A DNA stretch of 63,563 nucleotides from Oscillatoriales cyanobacterium CG2_30_40_61 (GCA_001873365.1 MNYZ01000044.1:1-63563), one strand, 5' to 3'; counted from the stretch's first letter, positions 26,269-35,783 are shown. Notes: generated from the sequence alone by a model not told the origin. Program-made: numbers and translations.

Positions 26269-27921
26269 GTGAGGAAGATGACGGAACAGAAAAAATATCC
26301 AACATCCAATACCCGCCAAGGACGTTGGTATTGGGTTCACCGAAGTTACGCCCTTTTGGGTTTAGGTTGTCTTACAGGTTTAGTTCTATTCAGTAGTCGG
26401 GTAATTGCTACGGATGAATTTTCTATACCCGTAGAAACTGAACCTGTGGAAGCGTCTGTTCCCAGTGTTCCTGAAGCGACGACGGGATACAGTGATAACT
26501 TGACTGTTCCTGATGTTGAACCCGAGCCCACCTACAGCGAACCTGAAGCTGTTCCAGACTACTCTACACCTGATCCAAGTTATTCTGAACCCGCCCCTAA
26601 TCCTGAACCAGAATATTATTCCGAACCCTATTCCGAACCCTACAGCCCAGAAATTCCTAATATTGTTCCCCCACCTGAACAAGAAATTGTTTTTCCAGAC
26701 ACACCCCCCGCAGCCGAGTCTCCAGCCAATGCTTATATCGACCCAACGGACTACCAAATTGGCGCCACGGACGGCTATACGGACGGCTATGAAGCCCCCT
26801 CTACAGTGGTATTCTCCGAGCGTTCAACCGGATGCGAATCGGCTTTAGAATTAGGACAAGCCGCCGGAGATTTATGCTCTCCTTCTCCTATATATCCCTC
26901 CTCAATTTATCAGGCGGAAAACAATCAAGTTCCCTATACTGGCAATACTCCCTATACTGGCAATACTCCCTACATTGGTAATACTCCCTACATCGGGAAT
27001 AATAATTTAGGCTCCATTCCCAACCCCTTACTAGAGGGGGGAAATACCGCCTATACTCAGCCCAATTCCTCCCAGACTAATGATTTTGTCCCTAACTCTC
27101 CAGCCTATACTGGGGGAAGTTATGAGGCTAACTATACTTATACTGAGCAACCTCAAGCCGTTGATTATGGTTATGGCGGGTCATACTCCGGGGAAGTCGC
27201 CGTTACCGGGTTTAGCCCAATTCAAGTTGGCCCGATGGTGGTCAGCAGCATGAGCAATTCTGGTTTGACCTATTATAATCGCACCCAACGTCCGGCGGCG
27301 GTGCGGGGAAATGGCAATAGCAGCCTACTTTTTCCCCTAACTATTCCCTCCCCCATTACCTCTTTATTTGGTTGGCGTGAACACCCGGTTTTAGGTTATG
27401 GCCGTTTTCACACCGGGATTGATTTAGGCGCCGATGAAGGGACACCCGTTGTGGCGTCCTATTCCGGTCAAGTGTCCGTCGCCGATTGGTTAGGGGGCTA
27501 CGGGATGGCGGTGGTACTAAATCACTCCGAAAAATCCCAAGAAACTCTCTATGGTCACCTATCAGAATTATTTGTTAAACCCGGAGAGCAGGTTAAACAG
27601 GGGGAAGTAATTGGACGGGTCGGAAGTACGGGGGTATCAACCGGGCCCCATTTACACTTTGAGTTACGCAAGTTGACCAGTCAAGGCTGGGTAGCAATTG
27701 ACCCTCGAAATGATATTGAAGTGGCGCTGGCTCAACTATTAAATACCATGAAGGTAGCGCAAGTTCCCTCCTCGGAATTTATTGCCAAATTAACAGAAGA
27801 TATGGAAACCGGAATGCCTAAATTACCCCCGTTACCGCCGGGTGTGGATGTGATTATTCCTAATTTAGAACCTCCTACCCTGAATTTTGGATTTGTAGAG
27901 AATCTTAAAAGTCCTAGTTAA
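26269..27921 (+). CDS. M23-family (LytM-type) peptidase, exported
   Basis: The product is 550 residues if GTG at 26269 is used; ATG at 26278 is equally possible, with GAGGA just before it. A membrane or signal segment (ALLGLGCLTGLVLFSS) lies near residues 29-45. A long region rich in Pro, Glu, Ser and Tyr (PEPTYSEPE-type) follows, then a tandem YTGNTP repeat. The C-terminal peptidase domain (about 355-485) has SLFGWREHPVLG, HTGIDLG and HLHFEL, so the zinc ligands are complete. Such enzymes cut peptidoglycan cross-bridges or act as activators of amidases, in cell division or filament septum remodelling. The disordered linker probably spans the periplasm. A terminator follows. Confidence 0.88.
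   Translation: MRKMTEQKKYPTSNTRQGRWYWVHRSYALLGLGCLTGLVLFSSRVIATDEFSIPVETEPVEASVPSVPEATTGYSDNLTVPDVEPEPTYSEPEAVPDYSTPDPSYSEPAPNPEPEYYSEPYSEPYSPEIPNIVPPPEQEIVFPDTPPAAESPANAYIDPTDYQIGATDGYTDGYEAPSTVVFSERSTGCESALELGQAAGDLCSPSPIYPSSIYQAENNQVPYTGNTPYTGNTPYIGNTPYIGNNNLGSIPNPLLEGGNTAYTQPNSSQTNDFVPNSPAYTGGSYEANYTYTEQPQAVDYGYGGSYSGEVAVTGFSPIQVGPMVVSSMSNSGLTYYNRTQRPAAVRGNGNSSLLFPLTIPSPITSLFGWREHPVLGYGRFHTGIDLGADEGTPVVASYSGQVSVADWLGGYGMAVVLNHSEKSQETLYGHLSELFVKPGEQVKQGEVIGRVGSTGVSTGPHLHFELRKLTSQGWVAIDPRNDIEVALAQLLNTMKVAQVPSSEFIAKLTEDMETGMPKLPPLPPGVDVIIPNLEPPTLNFGFVENLKSPS
26935..27003 (+). repeat. In-frame repeat coding YTGNTP units
   Basis: About four copies of an 18-bp unit (CCCTATACTGGCAATACT-like) encode PYTGNT or PYIGNT within the M23 protein linker. 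The first two are near identical at the DNA level, so the number may vary between strains. Confidence 0.75.
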
Positions 27922-27946
27922 TTTATCATAAATTTCTATTTTTGGG

Positions 27947-27973
27947 CGGGGTTGTTACCCCGTCAGTTTTTTT
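27947..27973 (+). terminator. Intrinsic terminator after the M23 gene
   Basis: CGGGGT and ACCCCG pair around TTGT, followed by TCAG and a T7 run, 25 bases after the stop codon. Confidence 0.8.
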
Positions 27974-28064
27974 CTTTCTATTTTGGTGTTTTCTGTATTT
28001 CTTAGTGTCTTAGTGTCTTAGTGTCTTTGTGGTTATTTACTGCCAAATCATAATTATATGGCCT

Positions 28065-28258
28065 GTAGGGGCGGGTTCGCCAGGATATTTGCCACCCATC
28101 GACAAATTATGTAAACCCCCCCACCACACCGAAAAATTAACAATTAATTGAATTTAACGGTTATTTGGGGATGGTGGTCAGGGGTTATTGGTTGGGTGGG
28201 GGCGGGTTTATTAAGATTATTGGTGGGTGACAAAATTGATCGGCGAACCCGCCCCTAC
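28065..28258. repeat. Long inverted repeat element in the 27922-28511 gap
   Basis: GTAGGGGCGGGTTCGCC at the left and GGCGAACCCGCCCCTAC at the right are perfectly complementary; imperfect pairing continues inward through TTTGCCACCCA and TGGGTGACAAA. The roughly 190 bp make it the longest member of the family in this window, with no coding capacity. Octamers TTAGTGTC lie just before it at 28001-28026. Confidence 0.75.
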
Positions 28259-28341
28259 GGGTTGAGGAATTAAGGTATTATAACAATAGGGAATAATCGG
28301 AAATTATCTTAAGAACAAATATCAACATGACTAATGAAATT

Positions 28342-28482
28342 TGCCTTGTTCCCAGGTTCTTGCCTTGTTCCCAGGTTCTACCTGGGAATATTGTATCAGA
28401 GGCTCCGCCTCTTTTTAAAGGTTCTGAGCCACCCTAATATCATTTCTAGGTAGAACCTAGAAACGAGGGGAACGAGGGGAAA
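28342..28482. repeat. CCTTGTTCCCAGGTTCT repeat
   Basis: TTGCCTTGTTCCCAGGTTC occurs twice in direct order (28342 and 28361). The second copy continues to CTACCTGGGAA, and a complementary CTAGGTAGAACCTAG with AACGAGG lies at about 28446-28475, giving a larger hairpin around AGAGGCTCCGCCTCT. I see no gene in it. Confidence 0.6.
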
Positions 28483-28511
28483 GTAGAGTTCAAAAACCCG
28501 GCACTTAGAGA

Positions 28512-29111
28512 TTAATAAATCTTCTCCAACTGTCTAAAATCCCGTTCCACTTCTGCCCATAATGCCCGATTATGAGGATCGGTTTTTAGGGCTTTTTTTA
28601 AATAATTTCTGGCTTTATCAACTTGCTTTTCCCTAATTAATTGTCGTCCCCAACGTTGATAGGAAATCGCTTGCCATTGGCGAATTTCAGCATCATGGGG
28701 AATACGTTGGGCTAACCCTTCAATTAAGGCGATCGCCCTAGGAAAACGCTTACATTTCAAAAGATTTTGTAACTCTAAATAGAAATTTTCCTTAATTTTT
28801 TGCTCCTCTGGAGTTAATTCAGCATTAAACTCAATTGGCGGACTTTTCGAGGTAATTTTAACTTTTGTTGATTGATATTGGGAAACTTTAAATCCCGATG
28901 TAACGGGTTCTAATTCTGCTTCCGGTTTAGCAATAGTTAATAAAAATTTATAGGCCTCTGTAATCGCCATAAACTTCTCTCGGGCGACTTCATTGCCAGG
29001 ATTGACGTCAGGATGATATTGTCTGGCGAGTTTACGATAAGAGGTTTTCACGGCTTCCAAACTTGCTCCGGATCTTAATCCTAATTGTCGGTAATAGTCG
29101 GTTGTATCCAT
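28512..29111 (-). CDS. J-domain protein with TPR-like C-terminus
   Basis: About 199 residues. Residues 3-60 are a J domain with the HPD motif ([15 protein letters not shown]), so it can stimulate an Hsp70 (DnaK). The C-terminal half, from about residue 110, forms helical hairpins of TPR type (ARNYLKKALKTDPHNRALWA). There is no zinc-finger or substrate-binding C-domain. Such proteins recruit DnaK to particular partners; the client is unknown. ATG at 29111 is chosen over a GTG one codon upstream. It lies 120 bp downstream of clpP on the same strand, so a link between Hsp70 and Clp quality control is possible but only positional. Confidence 0.8.
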   Translation of the reverse strand: MDTTDYYRQLGLRSGASLEAVKTSYRKLARQYHPDVNPGNEVAREKFMAITEAYKFLLTIAKPEAELEPVTSGFKVSQYQSTKVKITSKSPPIEFNAELTPEEQKIKENFYLELQNLLKCKRFPRAIALIEGLAQRIPHDAEIRQWQAISYQRWGRQLIREKQVDKARNYLKKALKTDPHNRALWAEVERDFRQLEKIY

Positions 29112-29231
29112 CACTAATTGTATCAGTGACTCAATTTAATAATATGGGAGATGAATTTCACAAATAGAAAAGCAAATAGAGGATAAATGGATGGGAAAAA
29201 CCCATCCAATATTATAGTGAATTGTTCACCC

Positions 29232-29846
29232 TTAACCTGCGGTTAAAGCCACGGTAGCCCGTTCTTCAATCACTTGGTCAATTAAACCATAATCCTTGGC
29301 TTCTTGGGCAGAGAGGAAATAATCCCGATCCGTATCTTTCTGAATTTTGGCCAAGGTTTGCCCAGTACGACTGACTAAAATATCATTCAATAAACTGCGG
29401 ATTCTCAAAATTTCTCTGGCTTCAATTTCGATATCCGTAGCCTGCCCTCTTGCCCCGCCCAAGGGTTGGTGAATCATAATTCTGGCATGGGGTAAGGCTA
29501 AACGCTTTCCGGGGGTTCCTGCGGCTAATAGAAAAGCCCCCATCGAAGCCGCTAAACCTACACAAATCGTGACCACATCGGCTTTAATATATTGCATGGT
29601 ATCGTAAATCGCCATACCTGCTGTTACCGATCCCCCAGGAGAATTGATATACAAATAAATCGGTTTATTAGAATCTTCCGAATCTAAATAAAGCATTTGT
29701 GCCACAATTCGATTAGCCAAGCTATCGGTGACTTCTTGACCCAAAAATAGAATGCGCTCTACACCTAAACGGGTATAAATATCAATCCATCTTTCGTATT
29801 GACTACCTGGAAGACGGTAAGGAACACTCGGAATTCCAATAGGCAT
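29232..29846 (-). CDS. clpP: ATP-dependent Clp protease proteolytic subunit (ClpP3-like)
   Basis: A 204-residue serine peptidase with the full triad: Ser101 in GLAASMGA, His126 in IHQPLGG and Asp175 in DTDRDYF. The N-terminus [20 protein letters not shown] resembles the cyanobacterial ClpP3 type. In Synechococcus ClpP3 and ClpR form one mixed ring of the essential ClpCP3/R protease. This gene lies 29 bp downstream of clpR, the order expected for that operon. The product should work with ClpC to degrade unfolded or adaptor-delivered proteins. No start ambiguity is seen. Confidence 0.95.
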   Translation of the reverse strand: MPIGIPSVPYRLPGSQYERWIDIYTRLGVERILFLGQEVTDSLANRIVAQMLYLDSEDSNKPIYLYINSPGGSVTAGMAIYDTMQYIKADVVTICVGLAASMGAFLLAAGTPGKRLALPHARIMIHQPLGGARGQATDIEIEAREILRIRSLLNDILVSRTGQTLAKIQKDTDRDYFLSAQEAKDYGLIDQVIEERATVALTAG

Positions 29847-29875
29847 AGCTTTTCCCTTTTTAACTTCAATTAATT

Positions 29876-30562
29876 TTAAACCGTTGCTACCAATGCGGGC
29901 AGTTCTTTTCGACTTTTTAACACCTTATCAATTAAGCCATATTCCTTAGCTTCTTCTGGTGTTAAATAGAACATCCGATCGGTATCTTTAGAAATTTTTG
30001 CCACCGATTGTCCGGTACTTTTTGCTAAAATTTCTAACATGGTTCTCTTATTATCGAGAACTTCTTTCGCCCGAATTTGGATATCCGTTGCTTGACCTCT
30101 TGCCCCACTTTTGGTTTGATTTAAAACAATGGTTGCATTTGGTAAACTCGCCCGGAAACCTTTAGTACCCGCGGCTAAAATCATGGCTGCGGTTCCCATC
30201 GCCTGACCAATACAAATAGTATGAACTGGAGGTTTAATATAACCTAGGGTATCGCAAATGGCAAAAGCTTCGGTTTCAAATCCAATCGCATCTCCTCCAT
30301 ACCAGGAAGTTCCCGTAGAGTTGATGTAGAAATAGATAGGTTTATCAGGATCGTCGAACTGTAAGTAAAGCAGTTGAGCGATAATCAGTTCAGTAACATC
30401 AATCCCGACTTGACGTTTGATGTCATCCGACGAATACAGGGGAAGTCCCAGATAGACGATCCTTTCCTTTAACAGAAGGGATTCTAAATCTGGCGGGGGA
30501 GTCCGAATCGGGCTATCGGTGTAAGAATATGCCGATTGTACAGCTTGAATGGGTTCTCTCAT
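29876..30562 (-). CDS. clpR: Inactive Clp protease subunit ClpR
   Basis: A 228-residue ClpP homologue whose catalytic residues are replaced: the serine position reads glycine (GQAMGTAAM in place of GxASMGA) and the histidine position reads asparagine (VLNQTKSG in place of IHQP). An N-terminal extension of about 30 residues ([20 protein letters not shown]) is normal for ClpR. ClpR is a structural partner that alternates with ClpP3 in one heptameric ring. The gene leads the clpR-clpP operon and diverges from the VWA gene across 56 bp, so the promoters probably share that short gap. Confidence 0.94.
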   Translation of the reverse strand: MREPIQAVQSAYSYTDSPIRTPPPDLESLLLKERIVYLGLPLYSSDDIKRQVGIDVTELIIAQLLYLQFDDPDKPIYFYINSTGTSWYGGDAIGFETEAFAICDTLGYIKPPVHTICIGQAMGTAAMILAAGTKGFRASLPNATIVLNQTKSGARGQATDIQIRAKEVLDNKRTMLEILAKSTGQSVAKISKDTDRMFYLTPEEAKEYGLIDKVLKSRKELPALVATV

Positions 30563-30618
30563 CAGGAATTCTCAACCTTAAACTTATAAGAATAGTAGCG
30601 CAACTTCAGGTAATCATA

Positions 30619-31857
30619 ATGAAACTCAGTTTACAAGCAATTCTTAGTGATCCCAACTTTGATCTGTCCGTTGCTAACAGTCAACGTCAGTTGGCGATCT
30701 CCATTTCGGCGTTTCCCTCCCAAAGTGATGCCGATGTCCCTTTGAATTTGTGCCTAATTTTAGATCATAGCGGTTCCATGAGTGGAAAACCCCTAGAAAC
30801 TGTGAAACAGGCGGCAATTGAGTTAGTGGATCGATTAAAACCGGGCGATCGCATTTCTATTATAACCTTTGATCATCGCGCTAAGGTTTTAATTCCCAAT
30901 CAAGATATTACGGATTTAGATAATATTAAACGGAAAATCAACGCTTTAAAAACCTCCGGGGGAACGGCCATCGATGAGGGGCTAAAATTAGGGATTGAGG
31001 AATTAGGAAAAGGCAAACAAGAACGAATTTCCCAAGGTTTTTTATTAACCGATGGTGAAAATGAACATGGAGACAATAATCGCTGTTTGAAATTAGCCAA
31101 ACTTGCCGCTAGTTATAACTTAACGATTAATACTTTGGGGTTTGGGGAAGATTGGAACTCCGATGTTTTAGAAGAAATTGCCGATGCAGCCGGGGGAACT
31201 TTAGCCTATATTGAATATCCCGAACAAGCCCTGGATGAATTTAGCCGTTTGTTTAATAAAATGCAGTCGGTAGCTTTAACCAATGCCTATTTATTATTAG
31301 ATTTGATGCCCCATGTTCGGTTAGCCGAACTCAAACCCATCGCCCAAGTTGCCCCCGATACGATTGAATTACCGATCCAAAAAGAAGGAGATAAATGGAT
31401 TGTCCGTCTAGGAGATGTGATGAAAGATATAGATCGGGTGGTCTTAGCTAATTTATATTTTGACAAATTTCCCCCAGGAAAACAAGCGATCGCCCATGTT
31501 CAAGTCCGCTATGATGATCCTTCCTTAGATTTAAAAAATTTATATTCTGATTTAGTGATTGTGGAAGGTAATTTTGTTGGTGATTATCAACCCAAAATGG
31601 ATGGGTTTGTGCAACAACAAATTTTAACCTTAGCTAAATATCGTCAAACTCAAATTGCTGAAACTAAACTCCAACAAGGCGACCGAGCCGGAGCAGCAAC
31701 CATGTTACAAACCGCCGCTAAAACCGCTTTACAAATGGGGGATAAAAACGCAGCAACTGTTCTACAAACCAGTGCTACTCGCTTACAATCAGGAGAAGAA
31801 TTATCCGAAAGTGATAAGAAGAAAACCCGGATTGTTTCTAAAACTGTGTTGAAATAA
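30619..31857 (+). CDS. VWA-domain protein
   Basis: A 412-residue protein from ATG at 30619 (MKLSLQAILSDPNFDLSVAN). The frame is open further upstream but into the clpR promoter region. A von Willebrand factor A domain covers residues about 42-220 with a complete MIDAS: D49-x-S51-x-S53 in LDHSGSMS and Thr in the TSGGTAIDEG loop. A beta-sandwich part and a helical C-terminus (ATMLQTAAKTALQMGDKNAA) follow. No signal peptide is seen, so it is probably cytoplasmic. VWA proteins of this type mediate metal-dependent protein binding; the partner is unknown. Similar proteins are widespread in cyanobacteria. Confidence 0.85.
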   Translation: MKLSLQAILSDPNFDLSVANSQRQLAISISAFPSQSDADVPLNLCLILDHSGSMSGKPLETVKQAAIELVDRLKPGDRISIITFDHRAKVLIPNQDITDLDNIKRKINALKTSGGTAIDEGLKLGIEELGKGKQERISQGFLLTDGENEHGDNNRCLKLAKLAASYNLTINTLGFGEDWNSDVLEEIADAAGGTLAYIEYPEQALDEFSRLFNKMQSVALTNAYLLLDLMPHVRLAELKPIAQVAPDTIELPIQKEGDKWIVRLGDVMKDIDRVVLANLYFDKFPPGKQAIAHVQVRYDDPSLDLKNLYSDLVIVEGNFVGDYQPKMDGFVQQQILTLAKYRQTQIAETKLQQGDRAGAATMLQTAAKTALQMGDKNAATVLQTSATRLQSGEELSESDKKKTRIVSKTVLK

Positions 31858-31885
31858 TCACAGGATTTACCCAGATTATCTCTAT

Positions 31886-31917
31886 AGGTAGGGGTAATTC
31901 CTGAATTACTCCTACCT
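31886..31917. terminator. Bidirectional hairpin between convergent genes
   Basis: AGGTAGGGGTAATT pairs with AATTACTCCTACCT (one mismatch) around a 4-base loop. It lies midway between the stops at 31857 and 31940. There is no T run, so termination strength is uncertain; it could instead be a copy of a hairpin repeat. Confidence 0.55.
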
Positions 31918-31939
31918 GGGTTACAGCCCAAAATTGAAG

Positions 31940-34009
31940 TTAAGAACGAGTTTGACTAACCTGTAATTGTTGTAACATTTCTTCGAGGTTTTGGGCAGGT
32001 TTATTACATTTTAATCCCTGACAAACTAACCCAGTAATTTCATGAGAAAGCGTGTTATCAACTTTAAAAATAGTTGAGGGGAAATACTGCACACTTAACC
32101 CTAAAATGTGTTCGGGAGAAGTTCTAACTAGGGTGTTATTCCGATACCAGTCTAACGCCGTAAATAAACTGGGACAGGCTTGGGGAGATTTTTTTATCAC
32201 AGAACTAAAAGCGGTTAAACCTCGTTCTGCTTGATCTAAAAATTCCAGATTTTCTGTTAATAAAAACAGCCGGACTAAATTAGCAATAGCTACCCCATTC
32301 GCCGATGGCGTGGCATTATCAATATAACTGCGTTCTCGAACTAATAAATCTTTTCCGGTGTCTTGGGCGGTATTAAAATAGCCTCCCAATTCCACACTCC
32401 AGAGTAAATTATTAAATTCTTCTTGAACTTTTTTCGCCTGTTCTAACCAATAATCGGGTGATACTAAAGCAGGAGTTAATATTAAACTGGCTTGGTGTAA
32501 ATCAATCAAGGATTTAACCAATAATGCGTAATCTTCCGATTGACCCACCACATCCGGTTCACCTGCATAATTAACCCGATGTAAACGTCCCTCCACCCAT
32601 TGATGATTAATAATAAATTGAGCAGCTTTTGTGGCTAATTCTAAATATTCAACTTCCCCAAAAACCTTCGCAGCCTTGGCTAAACCTGAAATCATTAAAC
32701 TATTCCAAGCTACAATCATTTTAGTATCCGTAACCGGAGGAATTCTACCTAACCAATCATGGGTTTTTGCCTCCTGATTATTGCGGGCGGGGGGAAAGAG
32801 TTTTAGAGTTTCTGGCATTTCCCCATACCGGACTTGAAACAGTTTTTCTAAAGCTAATTCAATCGTATTACTTAACTCATCTGCATTGCACCGTTGCAAG
32901 ACATTTTTACCTTCAAAATTCCCCGATTTTGTAATCGTAAATTGTTCTTGTAGGGCGGCATATTCTTCTGGAGTTAATATTTTTTCCAGTTCACTATTAT
33001 TCCAAACATAAAAAGCTCCTTCTTCCGGTTCCAACTCCTCGGTAGTAGTAAAATTATCGGCATCTTGGGACGCATAAAAATACCCTTCCGGGGCGGTCAT
33101 TTCCCGTTTTAACCATTCAACAGTTCCCTGAATTGAACGTTTAAAAGCAGGTTTTTGTATCCCCGCACTCCATAAATCCGCTAAATATTCCACAATTTGC
33201 CCGTTATCATAGAGCATTTTTTCAAAGTGGGGAACTGTCCAGGTCGGGTCAACAGTATACCGATGAAATCCCCCGGCAACGTGATCATAAATTCCCCCCA
33301 AAGCTAAGTCTAAACCCCGTTGGGTGCAGGCTTGTTTTCCATCATATTTTGACTCAAGATTAAATCTAATTCCCCGTAATGCCATCTCAGAATAGGGAAT
33401 CATGGGAAACCTTGGCCCCCCATATTCATTACGACTAATAACTCCAGTATTGGCGTCTAATCCTATTTTTAATAAATCTTCAGTTAATTCAGAAATAGGT
33501 AAAATTGTAGACTGCTGCAACTGCGTCATAATTTCATCTTTAAACCCTTGCAATTTGGTTTTTTCTAAGTCATAAAATCGACGCAGCGCTTGTAAAACTT
33601 CTAAAAATCCTGGTCTACCATAACGGGGTTCTAAGGGAAAATAAGTGCCGCCATAAAAAGGGATTCTTTCATCGGGAGTTAGGAATATATTTAACGGCCA
33701 TCCCCCCTGACCCGTCATCATTTGTAAGGCTTGCATATAAATACTATCAATCTCTGGTCGTTCTTCTCGATCAACTTTAATTGGAAGGAAATGTTGATTC
33801 ATATATTGAGCAATTCCCGGGTCAGAAAATGCCTCTCCTTCCATTACCGTACACCAATGACAACTGGAATAACCAATCGAAAGAAATATGGGTTTATTTT
33901 GCTGATTTGCTGTTTCTAAAGCCTCGTCACACCATGGCCACCAATCAATCGGATTTTCTGCGTGTTTGCGAAGATAGAGACTTTTGGACTCGGAAAGACG
34001 ATTAACCAT
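31940..34009 (-). CDS. DUF255 thioredoxin-fold protein (YyaL/SPATA20-like)
   Basis: A 689-residue protein. The N-terminal 150 residues are a thioredoxin-like DUF255 domain with NPIDWWPW and the motif C50-H-W-C53 followed by VMEGEAF, then GGWPLNIFLTPD. The rest forms an (alpha/alpha)6-type barrel as in N-acylglucosamine epimerase-like enzymes (FHRYTVDPTWTVPHFEKMLY and WNSLMISGLAKA). The family is conserved from bacteria to animals and its reaction is not established; redox and sugar-related roles have been proposed. Length is normal. It is convergent with the VWA gene and followed upstream by a repeat pair. Confidence 0.88.
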   Translation of the reverse strand: MVNRLSESKSLYLRKHAENPIDWWPWCDEALETANQQNKPIFLSIGYSSCHWCTVMEGEAFSDPGIAQYMNQHFLPIKVDREERPEIDSIYMQALQMMTGQGGWPLNIFLTPDERIPFYGGTYFPLEPRYGRPGFLEVLQALRRFYDLEKTKLQGFKDEIMTQLQQSTILPISELTEDLLKIGLDANTGVISRNEYGGPRFPMIPYSEMALRGIRFNLESKYDGKQACTQRGLDLALGGIYDHVAGGFHRYTVDPTWTVPHFEKMLYDNGQIVEYLADLWSAGIQKPAFKRSIQGTVEWLKREMTAPEGYFYASQDADNFTTTEELEPEEGAFYVWNNSELEKILTPEEYAALQEQFTITKSGNFEGKNVLQRCNADELSNTIELALEKLFQVRYGEMPETLKLFPPARNNQEAKTHDWLGRIPPVTDTKMIVAWNSLMISGLAKAAKVFGEVEYLELATKAAQFIINHQWVEGRLHRVNYAGEPDVVGQSEDYALLVKSLIDLHQASLILTPALVSPDYWLEQAKKVQEEFNNLLWSVELGGYFNTAQDTGKDLLVRERSYIDNATPSANGVAIANLVRLFLLTENLEFLDQAERGLTAFSSVIKKSPQACPSLFTALDWYRNNTLVRTSPEHILGLSVQYFPSTIFKVDNTLSHEITGLVCQGLKCNKPAQNLEEMLQQLQVSQTRS

Positions 34010-34025
34010 TACAGATACCTAAAGT

Positions 34026-34185
34026 TTAATATTAAGCAGAGACGTGCCATGGCGCGTCTCTGCGGGGATTATTAATTATATCAAATTTTGGTATAATTTT
34101 TTAAATTAGCAATTTATGGTTTAATATTAATATTAGTAGAGACGTTGCATGCAACGTCTCTACAGGAATTATTAATTATATCAAA
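34026..34185. repeat. Two 28-bp palindromes in a 100-bp tandem duplication
   Basis: Palindromes at 34036-34063 (GCAGAGACG...CGTCTCTGC) and 34136-34163 (GTAGAGACG...CGTCTCTAC) lie exactly 100 bp apart. Each is preceded by TTTAATATTAA and followed by ATTATTAATTATATCAAA, so the whole segment was duplicated. The outer pair differs (C with G, T with A) but stays complementary in both copies. Confidence 0.8.
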
Positions 34186-34196
34186 ATTTTAAAATC

Positions 34197-35762
34197 ATGG
34201 TATCTCGACGACGCTTTAATCAATTTGCAGCTTATTTTTCTTTGGGATCTCTACTTCCTTCTGGTGTTTCTCAATTGTTTAATTTTAACACAAATGAAGC
34301 AGAAATTCAAGAAAAATTTAACACTTTATTATCAATTTTAGATCCAGAAACTGAGTTATTAATCCCGACTTATTTGGGGAATGATCAACGGCGTTTTTAT
34401 GGTAAGGGTGTTCCTGAAAACCTGAAAGAAATTCATAAATTTCCATTAGGAACAGGAGTAACTTATGTGGGACGTACCCGTAAAGTTTGGAGTGGGGCAG
34501 GATGGACAGGACAACCGACTATTACCCGCGATCGCGGTAAAACCTATATAATTATAGGAGCATTTGACCATTATTTAAGAAAAATAGAATTAGATACTCA
34601 GAAGGAAATTTGGAGATATAAATTTGATGATGTGATTAAAGGAACCTCAACTATTTATATTGACAAAACGGCAAATAGTGAGAATCAAATTGTGGTTTTA
34701 CAAGGGAGTCGTAGCAGTATGTCAAAAGGAGGATTAGCTACAAGTTTTCGGGCAATTTCCTTTAGGACGGGAAAAGAAATCTGGAAGTTAAATTTACGTT
34801 CTACCCCAAGTTATAGTCGAGATAATGATAGTTCGCCGCTATATTTAGGGGATGGAGTCATTTTTAATGCGGGGGAAAATGCGATCGGTTATTTTCTCAA
34901 TAGTTCGGTTAAAACAGCCGAAAAGAAATCAGGTTTTTTACAACCTAAAATTTTATCAGAAGTCAAACTTTATCAGGATGGAGATAGTAGCAGACATGGA
35001 GGAAATTTAGTTAGTGAATCCTCGCCATCTCGCTTAGAAAATCGGATTTTTATGGCATCGGGTTCGGGACATATTTATGGAATTGATTTAAAAACTAGAA
35101 AAATTATTTGGGATTTTTATACGGGTTCCGATATTGATGGGTCGGCGGTTATTTCTCAAGATGGTAAGTTATTTTGTGCTATTGAAAAACAATATATTCC
35201 GGGCAATGGAGGCGTTCTTAAACTCAATCCTAACCGAGAACCTCAAGATAGTGTGGAATGGTTTTTACCCACCCAAAATCGAAAATTCAATACCTGGGAT
35301 GGCGGTATAATAGGTTCTGTCGCCTTAAATGATGAATATAACCCCGATGGATTTCCGGCTATTTTTGCTACTAATGCAATTGATGGTTATTTATATATTG
35401 GTTCTCAAATGATCACAATCGATAAAACCGTGACCGGGCCATTAGGAAAGAGAGAATATAAAACTCCTTTAATATTAGTCCAGGAAAAAATCGGAGCCTC
35501 GATTTCCACTCCTATTTTTACCGATGGTTATAAGTTAGTAACGGCTGGATATAATGGGATTTATTTATTTAATTTATATTGGGAGGAAGCCAGAGCAAAT
35601 CAAAGTAATGCTATTCCTAACCAACGGGGGGAATATTATCGGTTAAGGGTGGAAGAAACGGGACGATTTAAACCGGAAGTTTCCTTCGAGTCAACTCCTG
35701 TGGTTTGGAATAATCAAGTGATAATTTGTGGACGGGATGGGGGATTATATACATTAGGTTAA
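34197..35762 (+). CDS. PQQ-like beta-propeller protein with Tat-type signal
   Basis: A 521-residue protein. It starts MVSRRRFNQFAAYFSLGSLL, a twin-arginine-like motif (S3-R-R-R-F7) before a weakly hydrophobic stretch, so Tat export is likely. The rest is a beta-propeller of PQQ-type repeats: YLRKIELDTQKEIWRYKFDD, FRAISFRTGKEIWKLNL, GHIYGIDLKTRKIIWDFYTG and DGGLYTLG at the end. Repeats of this kind occur in quinoprotein dehydrogenases and in BamB-like scaffolds. No haem motif or clear dehydrogenase active site is visible. A redox enzyme or a periplasmic scaffold are both possible. The GTPase gene starts 131 bp downstream on the same strand. Confidence 0.75.
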   Translation: MVSRRRFNQFAAYFSLGSLLPSGVSQLFNFNTNEAEIQEKFNTLLSILDPETELLIPTYLGNDQRRFYGKGVPENLKEIHKFPLGTGVTYVGRTRKVWSGAGWTGQPTITRDRGKTYIIIGAFDHYLRKIELDTQKEIWRYKFDDVIKGTSTIYIDKTANSENQIVVLQGSRSSMSKGGLATSFRAISFRTGKEIWKLNLRSTPSYSRDNDSSPLYLGDGVIFNAGENAIGYFLNSSVKTAEKKSGFLQPKILSEVKLYQDGDSSRHGGNLVSESSPSRLENRIFMASGSGHIYGIDLKTRKIIWDFYTGSDIDGSAVISQDGKLFCAIEKQYIPGNGGVLKLNPNREPQDSVEWFLPTQNRKFNTWDGGIIGSVALNDEYNPDGFPAIFATNAIDGYLYIGSQMITIDKTVTGPLGKREYKTPLILVQEKIGASISTPIFTDGYKLVTAGYNGIYLFNLYWEEARANQSNAIPNQRGEYYRLRVEETGRFKPEVSFESTPVVWNNQVIICGRDGGLYTLG

Positions 35763-35768
35763 AACATC

Positions 35769-35783
35769 AGAAACCCGGTTTCT
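35769..35783. repeat. Palindrome AGAAACCCGGTTTCT
   Basis: Copy of the 15-bp palindrome seen at 4924-4938 and 46926-46958, seven bases after the beta-propeller gene. Confidence 0.6.

Noticed and set aside
26386-26848. Frames of 111 and 123 codons overlapping the M23 gene
   Set aside because: Other frames of the Pro/Glu-rich linker; low complexity and no ribosome site.
29876-30562. ClpR as a broken clpP
   Set aside because: The changed catalytic residues and extended N-terminus are the normal state of ClpR, which is a structural subunit.
30529-30618. Upstream extension of the VWA gene
   Set aside because: It overlaps the clpR start region and lacks a ribosome site; ATG at 30619 gives the family-like N-terminus.
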